Assembly: GCA_021444005.1 (NCBI GenBank)
Contig: JABUSB010000001.1
Coordinates: forward strand, 169,893 to 233,892
Length of the DNA: 64,000 nt
Direction of reading: 5' to 3'
Source: Malacoplasma sp.
GTDB taxonomy: Bacteria > Bacillota_I > Bacilli_A > Mycoplasmatales > Mycoplasmoidaceae
Below, one piece after another: positions 10,502-20,600 of the stretch (within the stretch, counting starts at the first letter, position 1; each line of letters starts with the position of its first letter). Below the pieces are notes generated by a model, which searched no databases, was not told the origin of the DNA, and worked only from the letters and a program-made list of their open reading frames with translations. The translations under genes and the position numbers were made by a program.

Positions 10502-11686
10502 ATGCCTAAAAAAGCAGAGGCTAAGACTGGATCACCTTCAACTAGTGCTAGCAAAAAAGCTAATAGTGATACTTTAAAAGCAAAAACAGAAACTAAAAAA
10601 GTAGTTTCTAAAGTTGTTGCTAGTAAAAAAGAAGATGTAAAAACAGATAATTTAGAAACTAATAAAACTGCTGTAAACAAAGTTTCTAAAAAAACTTTTA
10701 ATAAAAATGTAAATCCAGTTAATCCAGAAAATAACAATAATAGTGTTTCACAAACTGGTGTGAAACAAAAATTTGAATCAGCAAATTATAAAGAAAAAGT
10801 TGCTGAAATTGAAAACAGCATTCTTCAAAAAATTCAAGAAAACCCCAATATTACTGGAAAACCCTTCCGTAAGTTAGTCAGTGTTATAAAACTGATGGAA
10901 ACTGGGGCTCACATTGGGTTAACTAGTCGTAAATGAAACCCAAAAATGAAACGTTACATTTACACTAAAAAAGGGACAAACCACATTATTGATTTACTAC
11001 ACACTGTGATTAAATTAAATATTGCATACAATTTTTTAGTAGATTTATCAAAGAGTAATGAAACTAATGAAAATGCACCAATTTTAATTGTGGGGACTCG
11101 TGGTAAAACAATTAAAAATCATATTAAAGAACAAGCTAAAAGATGTCATTGTTTCTATATTAACGAAAGATGATTAGGTGGTACTTTAACCAACTTTTCA
11201 ACAATTGTGAAATCAATTGCAAAGTTTAATAGTTTAATTTTGTTGCACAAGAGTGGCGAAATTAATAAGTTCACTAAAAAAGAACAAATCAAAATTAAAA
11301 AAGAAACTGAAAAAGATGCAAAGAACTTATCAGGAATTAGAACGATGAAAGGGCTACCAAAAGCATTGGTTTTAACAGATCCTGAAACTAATAAGATTGC
11401 CCTTTATGAAGCAAAGAAATTAGGAATTCCCGTAATCGCGATTTGTAATACGAACGCAGACCCTGATTTGGTAGATTATGTAATTCCAGCAAACAACTAT
11501 TCAATCAAGTCTGTTTATCTACTTGTTGGAATTTTGTGTGATGCAATTGCAGAAGGTAGAAATGAACCTAAAATGTTTGCTGAAAAAAAGGATGACGAAA
11601 TTGTGTTACCAGAAATTATTAAGAAAAAAGTGGAGCACCACCGTTTTCCTTATGGCTACCAAAAGAAAGTCCAAAACAACCAATAA
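10502..11686 (+). CDS. rpsB: 30S ribosomal protein S2 with a long N-terminal extension
   Basis: 394 residues against the usual 240-260. The conserved S2 fold begins near residue 118 (KPFRKLVSVIKLMETGAHIG, equivalent to the normal N-terminus) and includes WNPKMKRYIYTKK, IVGTRGKT, RWLGGTLTNF, MKGLPKALVLTDP and IPVIAICNTNADPDLVDYVIPAN. The first 117 residues are low complexity, rich in Lys, Thr, Ser, Asn and Val, and look disordered. The start is secure: AAGGAG lies 8 bases before the ATG, and the extension is in frame with the same base composition. A -10 box TATAAT lies at 10458-10463. S2 binds the 30S head-body hinge near S1; the extension probably lies on the ribosome surface. Three TGA codons are Trp. 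Confidence 0.95.
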
Positions 11687-11726
11687 TAAGAATTTAAAAT
11701 TAATTTAAAAATTAATGGAGGAAAAG

Positions 11727-12146
11727 ATGCAAAATACTAAAAAATGTATCTTTCCAGGAACTTTTAAAATTTTTCATAATGGCCATATTAACATTTTAAA
11801 AAGAGCAAAATCATTATTTGATACAGTATATGTTGTAGTTGCTAATAATGATACGAAGCAATATATTGATATCAATACTCGTTTTGAAAATGTTAAAAAA
11901 GTTGTAGATGAATTAAAGCTTGATAATGTCATTGTTGCTAAATGAGATGCTTATCTTGTTGAATTTGCGAAACAACATTCAATTTACTTTATTGTTAGGG
12001 GAATCAGGGATACTACTGACTTTAAGTATGAGAAAGCAATTGAAAGAATTTATAAGCAACAATGGAATCAAATTGAGGTTGTATATTTGTTTGCTGATAA
12101 AGAGTTAGAGGATTTATCAGCTACTAAAATATTGAGCAAAAAATAA
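11727..12146 (+). CDS. coaD: Phosphopantetheine adenylyltransferase
   Basis: 139 residues, slightly short of the usual 155-165. It transfers AMP from ATP to 4'-phosphopantetheine, the penultimate step of coenzyme A synthesis. The nucleotidyltransferase signature FPGTFKIFHNGHINIL near the N-terminus carries the HxGH-type motif (HNGH); FIVRGIRDTTDF matches the conserved VRGLR substrate loop, and LSATKIL near the C-terminus replaces ISSTxIR. The ATG at 11727 follows GGAGGAAAAG; an upstream in-frame ATG at 11715 overlaps the ribosome site itself. One TGA is Trp. The gene is wedged between rpsB and tsf, which are normally adjacent, and reads the same way. Confidence 0.88.
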
Positions 12147-12148
12147 TG

Positions 12149-12211
12149 ATTACCTTTAATTTTTTGTATTTTAAAAAATTTTATAAAATTGGATAAAATA
12201 ATAAAGGTAAT
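12149..12211. repeat. Inverted repeat between coaD and tsf
   Basis: ATTACCTTTA (12149-12158) and TAAAGGTAAT (12202-12211) form a perfect 10-bp inverted repeat. A second pair, AATTTTTT (12158-12165) / AAAAAATT (12173-12180), is nested inside, and a TAAAAT-like -10 box also lies inside. It could be an operator, a weak terminator or an RNA hairpin in the tsf leader. Confidence 0.5.
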
Positions 12212-12244
12212 TAAAAAGAAACATTAATATAAGGTTTATTATTT

Positions 12245-13123
12245 ATGGGTGTAGTTGATAGTAGTAAAGTAAAAGAATTAAGAGAAAGAACCCAAGCTGG
12301 TTTTGGTGATTGCAAAAAAGCACTAGAAGAATCAAATAATGATATTGAAAAAGCGATTATTTGATTACGTGAAAAAGGAATTAGCAAAGCAGCTAAAAAA
12401 GCAGGGGCGATTGCAGCAGAAGGAAAAACTGTAGTTTTAACTGATAAAGATTTGTGTGCCATTGTTGAAGTTAATTCACAAACTGATTTTGCTAGTAAGA
12501 GCAAATTGTTTTTAGATTTTGTAGATGAAGTTGCAAATGCAATTTTAAAAAACAAGACTGCAAAAGATTTCGCAAACATTGTATTAAAAAACAAAAAAAC
12601 AATTGATCAAAGTGCAATGGAATTAACTGGTCAAATTGGTGAAAAAATCGTTGTTAGACGTGCAGAAGTGCTTCAAAAAACTGCAGACCAAAGTTTTGGG
12701 ATTTACCAACACTTTAATAGTCGTATTTCGGTTGCAATTTTGATTGATGGTAAAGTGTCAGCTGAAGCTGGGAAAGATGTTGCAATGCAAATTGCATCAA
12801 TGCGACCGAAATTTATTAGTGAAGCATTTGTTGATCCCGAATGAAAAAAGACTGAATGGGATTTAATTGTTAAAAAAACAATTGATGAAGGAAAACCGCA
12901 ACAATTTGCTGAAAAAATTGCAGAAGGCCGATTTAAAAAATTACTTGCAGAATATTGTTTAAATGACCAAGAATTTATTAAAGATAGTTCTTTAACCGTT
13001 GGTAAATATTTAGAAAAAAATGGTGGCAAGGTACTTAAAATGGTACGTTATGAAGTTGGAGAAGGAATTGAAAAAGTCCAATCTGACTTCGCTGCTGAAG
13101 TTAGTGCTCAAATGAAAAAATAA
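12245..13123 (+). CDS. tsf: Translation elongation factor Ts
   Basis: 292 residues, a normal length. EF-Ts is the nucleotide exchange factor that removes GDP from EF-Tu. The N-terminal UBA-like module carries [16 protein letters not shown], the family signature; the core has [14 protein letters not shown] (containing the TDF motif that contacts EF-Tu), and the C-terminal repeat ends in the usual [14 protein letters not shown] codons at positions such as 12361 and 12842 are Trp. The ATG at 12245 gives exactly the family N-terminus. It is followed by pyrH after 43 bases; the rpsB-tsf-pyrH-frr order is conserved widely, apart from coaD here. Confidence 0.97.
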
Positions 13124-13166
13124 TTTTTTATTTTTTCATTTTTTTATACACATTTTGGAGGAGTAA

Positions 13167-13916
13167 ATGAATAATCGCAAACTCATTATTTTAAAAATTA
13201 GTGGTGCATCCTTAAAAGGTGAAAACAATGACATTATTAATATTAGTTTCATTAAAGAGATTGCTAATCAAATTAAGATTCTTAACCAAACATACAAGAT
13301 TGCAATTGTATTGGGGGGAGGAAATATCTGAAGGGGTAATGTTGGTAAACAACTAGGGATGCCCCAATACCAAGCAGACCAAATGGGGATGTTAGCAACA
13401 GTGATGAATTCATTAGCTTTCCAGACTGTGTTAAATGAAATTGGAGTGCAAAATAAAGTTTTTTCCACTATTGAAATGGAAAAAATTGTTGATAGCTATA
13501 TTGTCAGAAACATCTTAAATTGATTAAACAATAATGGAGTTGCAATATTATCGTGTGGTACTGGCCGTCCTTATTTTACAACCGACACTGGTGTTGCACT
13601 ATCAGCTGCAGAGTTGAATGCAGAATACATTATGATGGGGAAAAACAATGTTGATGGAGTTTACAATTGTGATCCCAATGTTTATCCCAACGCAATCCAT
13701 TACCCGAGTTTAACTTACCAAAAAATTATTAATGGAAATTTGGGTGTAATGGATATGACCGCAGCTTCAATTTGTGAAAAAAATAAAATCAAGACCATTG
13801 TTTTTAAAATAAATGAGAAAAATGCGATTATTAATACACTTAATCAGCAAACAAAGTTTAGCTTAATATCTGATTGTGAAGCAGAGTTAAATAATAATCA
13901 ATCATATAAAATTTAG
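13167..13916 (+). CDS. pyrH: UMP kinase
   Basis: 249 residues, the size of bacterial hexameric UMP kinases (amino-acid-kinase fold). It phosphorylates UMP to UDP with ATP. Visible motifs are the N-terminal LKISGASLKGE phosphate loop, VLGGGNIWRGN (Trp from TGA), MNSLAFQ, STIEMEKIVDSYIV, GTGRPYFTTDTGVALSAAEL and the ATP site KNNVDGVYNCDP. The start at ATG 13167 is preceded by a GGAGGAG ribosome site 5 bases away. It lies in the translation block with tsf and frr. In many bacteria this enzyme is regulated by GTP and UTP; nothing in the sequence shows whether that holds here. Confidence 0.96.
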
Positions 13917-13946
13917 TAGGTTTAAAAAATAATTAAGGAATAATTT

Positions 13947-14498
13947 ATGGAATGAAATATTTATAAACAAGAATTTGAAAGCAAAATGATACCAAAAATG
14001 GATTGACTTGATTCTGAGTTAAATAAAATCAAATCAGGACGTCCAAATCCCAAAATTTTTGATGGTATTGTTGTCAATGCATATGATTCAAAAATGAAAT
14101 TATATGAAGTTGCTAATTGACAAGTAGTACATGGTAAAGAAATTATTATCAAACCTTATGACAAATCTTTACTACACGAAATCAATAGTGCAATTGCAAA
14201 AGAAAACTTAGGATTAAATGTACAAGTTGATGCGGATTCTTTAAAAGTGAGTTTTCCTCCCCAAACTGAAGATTCACGTAAAGCTTCAGTGAAAAAAGCA
14301 AAAGAGATTATTGAATCTGCTAAAGTTGAAGTGCGAAATGTTCGTAAAGACATTCACCAAAAACTTAAAAAAGATGAAGCATTGAGAGAAGATGAACTAA
14401 AGTGGTATGAAGAAGAATTAGATAAGCTAACAAAATCTTGAAATGCCAAAATTGATAAAATTTTTGTTGCTAAAGAGCACGAATTAATGTCTTTATAA
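13947..14498 (+). CDS. frr: Ribosome recycling factor
   Basis: 183 residues, the standard RRF length. Together with EF-G it splits the post-termination ribosome. The three-helix-bundle pattern is clear: N-terminal helix, [22 protein letters not shown] (the RxGR-type segment), beta domain, then [18 protein letters not shown], equivalent to the conserved P-LTEERRKELVK. Four TGA codons are Trp. AAGGAAT lies 6 bases before the ATG. It closes the translation operon: a terminator follows within 25 bases. Confidence 0.96.
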
Positions 14499-14518
14499 AA
14501 TTAATTAAATTTACAACT

Positions 14519-14552
14519 AATCTAAAATTGGATTCCAATTTTAGATTTTTTA
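14519..14552 (+). terminator. Terminator after frr
   Basis: The stem ATCTAAAATTGG/CCAATTTTAGAT (12 bp) with an ATT loop is followed by a T run. Confidence 0.85.
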
Positions 14553-14586
14553 ATTATGATATCTATTAAAACTTTATAATATTTCT

Positions 14587-16656
14587 ATGAATGAAAATAA
14601 AGACAAAATCCTTTTAAAAATTGAATCTTTGAGAAAAAAAATTAACCAAGCAAACTATGAATATTATGCCCTTGAAGACCCTTCAATCCAAGATTACGAA
14701 TATGATTTACTATTAAAAAAGCTTAATGAATTAGAAAGTGAATATCCTGAATTCGCTTCTTCTGATTCACCAACTAAAAGAGTTGGAGGATATGTTTCTA
14801 AAAAATTTAATAAAGTAAAACATGAAGTGCAAATGATGTCATTATCAAATGCATTCGATGAAAATGATTTAATTAAATTCGATACTGATATTAAAAGAAT
14901 TTTGGATAATAAACCATTTTCATATGTTGTTGAACCCAAGATTGATGGATTAAGTATTTCAGTAAAATACAAAGATGGGATGTTTTTTCAAGCTTTAACA
15001 CGAGGGGATGGGACAATTGGGGAAGATGTAAGTGCAAATATTAAAACCATTAAATCAATCCCTTTAAAAATTGAGTGTAAGAGTGATTTAGAAATTCGGG
15101 GTGAAGTTTTTTTAACTAAGAAAAACTTTTTAAAAATTAATGAGGATCCAGCTTTACCTAAAAAGTTTGCGAATGCGAGAAATGCAGCTTCAGGGAGTTT
15201 GAGAAACTTAGATTCAACTGTCACTGCGAAACGAAACTTGAGTGCTTTTTTTTACTACATCCCCAAAACTAAAGAGATTGGGATTGATTCACAAATTGAT
15301 ACGATTAAATGGATGCAAAATCATTTAATCCCAACTGCTGCAATTCATATTACAAATTGCAAAAACATTAATGAAGTATTGCATCGTATCAAAGAGTTAA
15401 CGGTTAAACGCAACGACTTTCTTTTTGATATCGATGGGATTGTCATAAAGGTTAACGAATTCAAATATTATGATGAAATTGGATATACTTCCAAATTTCC
15501 AAAATGAGCAATAGCTTATAAATTTCCCGCAACTGTTAAAAGAACGAAATTATTATCAATTGATATTACAGTTGGGCGTACCGGAAGAATTAACTATATT
15601 GCTAATTTAGTACCAACTCAACTAGAGGGTAGTTTAATTCAAAAAGCAACTTTACATAATTTCGATTACATTTGTGAAAAAGAAATTATGATAAATGATA
15701 CTGTAGAAATTTATAAAGCAGGGGATGTAATCCCCAAAATTATATGTTCGATCAAAGAATTAAGGGATGGAAGTGAAATCAAATTTGAAGAACCTAAAAA
15801 TTGCCCCTGCTGTAATTCAAAATTGGTTAAAAACCAAGAAGAGGTTGATTTGTATTGTGTAAACAATAATTGCCAAGAAAAACGAATCCAACAAATCCAA
15901 TACTTTGCCTCCCGAGATGCAATGAATATTGAGGGGTTATCGATTTCAATTATTCGCCAACTTTATGAAAATAATTTAATTCAAGATGCAATTGATTTAT
16001 ATGATTTACACTTGAAGAAAAAACAACTATTTGCAATTGAACAAAAGTTTGTAAAAAAAGATGAAAATGGTATTGAAACCGAATTTGTCCGATATTTATT
16101 CCGCGATAAATCCTTTAAAAATTTAATTAATAGTATTGAAAATACGAAGAAAAATTCAATGGAGAAATTTTTAACAGGAGTCGGGATTAAATATGTGGGA
16201 GTTACAGCTGCAAAAGCATTAGCAAAACATTTTAAAACTATTGAAGAGTTAGCAAGCGCAGAAGAGTCTGAAATTTTAAAAGTAGAAGATACTGGTGTTA
16301 AAATGAGCAATGTGATTGTTAATTGGTTTAATGATCCTAAAAACCAAGACTTATTGTGACGTGCTAAAAAATGTGGGATTAATTTTAACTACATTAATGA
16401 ATATCAAAACACAACAATTAAAAAAGAATTTGAAATTTATAAGAATAAAACTTTTGTAATTACTGGCAACTTTAATAAACCCCGAAAGGAAATTAGCGAT
16501 CTAATAGAAAATGTCTTTAATGGCAAGGTAACCAGCTCTGTTTCGAAAAGAACAGATTACTTAATTGTGGGTGAAAACCCAGGAGATACGAAATTACAAA
16601 AGGCTAATGAATTAAAAATACCTTTAATTGATAAACCATTTTGGGATGGGTTATAA
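14587..16656 (+). CDS. ligA: NAD-dependent DNA ligase
   Basis: 689 residues, full length. It joins Okazaki fragments and seals repair nicks, using NAD+. Domain order: Ia NAD-binding helices (residues 1-70, with the YYALEDPSIQDYEYD motif), adenylation domain with the nucleophile in KIDG (Lys118), ASGSLRNLDS, FDIDGIVIKV, an OB fold around residues 325-405, a four-Cys zinc finger (CPCC...C...C near 400-425), helix-hairpin-helix repeats (GVGIKYVGVTAAKAL), and a C-terminal BRCT domain beginning near residue 620 (NKTFVITGNF) and ending at the TAA. TGA at 15505 and 16357 are Trp. It has its own short leader after the frr terminator. tRNA-His follows 11 bases after its stop. Confidence 0.97.
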
Positions 16657-16667
16657 TCTTTTAGTAT

Positions 16668-16744
16668 GGCGATTATGGTGAAGTGGCCAACACATCTGAC
16701 TGTGACTCAGACACTCGCGGGTTCAAATCCCGTTAATCGCCCCA
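16668..16744 (+). tRNA. tRNA-His (anticodon GTG)
   Basis: All arms fold: acceptor GCGATTA/TAATCGC, D arm, anticodon stem TCTGA/TCAGA with loop CTGTGAC (GTG at 16702-16704), and T arm GCGGG/CCCGT with loop TTCAAAT. G at 16668 (-1) faces C73 at 16741, the hallmark of tRNA-His, and CCA (16742-16744) is encoded. Confidence 0.95.
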
Positions 16745-16756
16745 TTAAAAAATATT

Positions 16757-16786
16757 GGTTTGATACAATAGTGTCAAACCTTTTTT
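16757..16786 (+). terminator. Terminator after tRNA-His
   Basis: GGTTTGATAC/GTGTCAAACC form a 10-bp stem with a 4-base loop followed by six T residues. Confidence 0.85.
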
Positions 16787-17092
16787 ATTTGCTTATAAAA
16801 ATTATTTTTTATAGTGATAGTTGTAGATTTGTGAATGAAGTTATTTCTTTAATCAGTGTTTAAAGTAAAGAAATATTGATTATTTATAAACAAAAAATCA
16901 CAAAACAGACTTAAAAGTTTTAATATTTGGATCTTTTTATTAAAATTACTTTTAAAACGGTTTAAATTAACCATAAATCGAGATTATTAGATAAGAAAAT
17001 GTCTAAAATAGTATAATAATTTCTAAATCAATTAAAAAAATAAATAAAAATGTGTTTAATTTAGTAAAATATCATTTGTGGAGGACAAAATT
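16787..17092. other. Intergenic region upstream of the helicase operon
   Basis: 306 bases of very AT-rich sequence with no supported gene. A TATAAT at 17012-17017 is the best -10 box on the plus strand, with only weak -35 candidates, and GGAGG sits at 17079-17083 before the 17093 gene. I see no long direct repeat of the tRNA 3' end. Confidence 0.5.
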
Positions 17093-17620
17093 ATGACTAC
17101 AAAGTTGTTTGAGAGATTGGTCACCAAGTTTTCTATTAAAGTTAATGATCTTGCTAAATATTTAGAAATATCAAAAGCAACAATTTACAATTACAGAAAT
17201 TTAGATAATTTTTCTGATATTCCAAATGATAAACAGATGAAAATATTTTATTTATTTGGAAGAGAAACTGTTGAAGAGTTGGAAATGGTTCTTGAAGAAT
17301 CAAACAGTGATTTATTAGCTCAATATATGAATAGAATTTCAAACATTCTAAGAGAGAGCATTCAAAATAAAAAAGATTCAATTGCATCTTTGGAAAGTTT
17401 GACAAATGAAGTTAATGAGTTAACTCAAGAAAATATTTTGCTAAAAAGGCAATTGACAACTTTATCGAAATTTGACTCAGTTGACGAATTTATTAGAACA
17501 ATTATTTTAGATAAGGTCGCTTCCATTATTGATGGTGCCAATGCAGCATCAGTACATCAATTCTTAAATTATTTAGATATTTATTCAGCCTATGCAGACA
17601 AAAATAAGTCCGGTAAGTAA
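17093..17620 (+). CDS. Helix-turn-helix protein with coiled coil, first gene of helicase operon
   Basis: 175 residues. Residues about 13-45 (VNDLAKYLEISKATIYNYRN) look like an HTH DNA-binding unit of the Cro/XRE or resolvase type. Residues about 60-130 are a heptad-patterned, Glu/Leu/Asn-rich coiled coil, followed by a short hydrophobic helical tail. I recognise no named family. The ATG at 17093 is preceded by GGAGGACAAAATT, so it is preferred over a GTG at 17078 that overlaps the ribosome site. The helicase gene starts 12 bases after its TAA. As the first gene it could autoregulate the operon, or the HTH could recruit the complex to nucleic acid. No TGA Trp codons occur here. Function is inferred only from the motif. 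Confidence 0.75.
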   Translation: MTTKLFERLVTKFSIKVNDLAKYLEISKATIYNYRNLDNFSDIPNDKQMKIFYLFGRETVEELEMVLEESNSDLLAQYMNRISNILRESIQNKKDSIASLESLTNEVNELTQENILLKRQLTTLSKFDSVDEFIRTIILDKVASIIDGANAASVHQFLNYLDIYSAYADKNKSGK

Positions 17621-17632
17621 GAGGAGGTTTAT

Positions 17633-20600
17633 ATGGCATATTTATTTTTATCTTTTGTTGATCATTTAAATGAAACCACAAATTTTAAAAGTGAGTTTTA
17701 CAATTTGTCTTTAAATGAGCAATTTAAATTACTACAAAAAAGAATTCCCCTTGAAAGACAATTAAATTCTTTTCATAGTTTTATAGAGCAATGTTTTCCA
17801 ACAGGATTTTCTAAAAAATATTACATTTCTTGTCCTAACTTTTTACGTGAAAAAGTGCAAAAAGAAGAAGGTGCTCCCTCATATTTAAGAAATGTTGTTG
17901 TAAGACCAGAATTGACTCTAAATATGAAAAGTTGTTTACCTGATAACCAGAATATTATTCTTATTGGTGATATATATATACGAAACAACAACAACAATAA
18001 TATAAGTATTCTTAAAATCAAAGGAATTCAGCTAATTGATCTTAACATTTCATCACCAAATGACAAATTAGTTAACGCTAGTGCTTGCAGTCAATTTAGC
18101 AAATATAGTTGGACAATTAGTGGATTTGATTGAAGCAATACATTATTTACTCCTGATTTTGTCAAAGAATTAATTGATAAATGTTATACAGTAAACAATC
18201 CCGCAGATGTTCGTAAAACATTTGATGAATGAAACAAATACATTGAATTTAGAAAGTATTATCTTGATGAACAATCTAAAAGAAACTTTTTCCTAAATTC
18301 AGCACAATATATTGAAGCTTATGCAGTTAACAGAAAAGATTATCGTAAAAATTCTGCAATATACGATGATTATATTTTGGACGGTGTTGAAGCATTTACA
18401 AAAGGTGAAATGGTTGTTTTGTCATCAAAAATTGAAGATGCTGAGCCATTTCCGTTAATTAAATTAAATATTGATCGAAACAAGAAAGAATTTGAAGAAG
18501 CTAAAGTAAATAAACGCGGAAAAGAAGTTAATGAAGAAGAAAGAAAAATTCGTTCATTAGCAAGTGATAATGTGTTTATTACCCAAAACGATCCTGAAGG
18601 TATTTCCAAATATAGAGATAAAAATGGAAATCCACAAAAAATGCAGTTTGACGAGTTGATAAATGTTGGATATGCATTAGGTGATAGATTCAAAATTGTT
18701 TCTTTTGACATTCTTCCAGAAGAACATTTGAGTCAATTGGATAAAAAATATGATTCTGATATTGATAAAGCATACAAAGCAATTGATACTAAATATGAAA
18801 AAGCTATCAAAGATGAATTAAATGATTCTGTTGCTGCTTATCAAAAAGAAGTTGATAAAAAAGTAGAAAAACAACTATTAGATCGTGAAAAAGAATTAAG
18901 TGCTTCACTAGAGAGTGAAATTAAAAAGAATGCTGACTCAACTATTGCTTCAAAAATCACAAAGCTAAAAGCTGAAACAAAAGATAGACTTATTAGAAAA
19001 ATTGAACAATTTAATGGTAAAGAAAAAGAAGTTTATCTAAAAAAATTGAACGTATTACTAGAAGAAGCATATTCAAAAATTAATATTAGAGCTTTATATG
19101 AAGAAAGAAACAATAAAGTTTTAGCAGATTATAAAGCAATGTTGGTTTCTGATGCAAAACATCAAGTTACACAATATGAATCAAGTAAGAATAGTGAACT
19201 TAGAAACAAGTATAAAGATGATATCAGAAATGAAAAAATAAACATTAAAGAACAATTGGATAAACAATTAAAATTAGATAAAGAAAAGGTGATTGAAGAA
19301 GAAACAATCATTAGATTTTCTTTATACTTTAGACTTGGAAGTCAAGACAACACAATCACTGAAAAGCAATTAAAAATTATCAAAGATTGTCAATACATTG
19401 TTTATGATAGCAGAGCAGAAAAAGCCAAAATAGTTAGACAAGAAGCAGCACTAAACAACTTCTATTCTGGTTTTGTAAAAAACCCATATCTTTCGACATA
19501 TTTATTCAATCCACAAAGTTTATCTACTGTGCAACCAGAATTGCAAAGTGATTGAATTTGACACTTAGAATCATTAAATGAGAAACAAAAAGAAGCTGTC
19601 AGAAAAGCAGTATCAAGTAATGGAATCTTTCTTTTACAAGGACCACCAGGCACAGGTAAGACACAAGTGATTGCTGAGACTGTTGCCCAAATGGTTAAAA
19701 AAGGAAAGAAAGTTTTAATATCTTCAGAAACTCATAAAGCAATTGACAATGTGTTTGAAAGATTACCAAAGATTGCTGAAATTGTACCGATTAGACTTAT
19801 TCCATCAAGAAATAATAAAAAAAGTGATAACGATTATGATCCAAAATTCTTAGTTGACAATTTCTATAAAAATGTCAGCTCGAATATGAAAAAAGCAATC
19901 AATAGATACCAAAACTTTAAAAAAAATAAAGAAGAGTTCTCTGAAAAATATGACGGACTAAAACTTTTGAGAGCAAAGATTGAAAAATCACAAAAAGTAT
20001 TAGATATTGCTAATAAAGAAATTGCTGAATTAGAAGCTGAAGCTCGAAAAATTAATTCCAAGATTTCAAATGAAGAAAATCAAGGGGACAATATTCGTAT
20101 TAAGTTAGATTCTTATAGAAGAACAAAACGCCATATTGAAAAAGATAATTTGAGACCTGATGAAGATATTGATACACAATTGATAAATGACTTGAGAAAA
20201 GAATTAAGATCTTTATTTACTGATAAAGAAAAGTTTGCTAATGCTGATTTAGGATTATTAGTTAAAGAAATTAACTCTCTTAAAATGAATGAAGTTGACA
20301 GAGAATTAGTAGTTATAAATCCAGAATCTGAAAAAACAATTCTTGAAATTAAGCGACGAGAAATCAAATTAAGAATGGAGGCTTGCAAAGACAAGTATGA
20401 TGACATTCTTCCTGAAAAACAAGAAGAATACGATAAATTAAAAAAAGAATTAATTTCAATTACTAATCAAATTAATAAATCATCAGACTCTACTTCAACT
20501 GATCTAAAGTTATGTAAAATTTTCGATTTCAATTATTTAGTAACAAATATAGATTCAATCAAAGAAACTATTGAAACCTTAAGAGAGCACATTATTGAAA

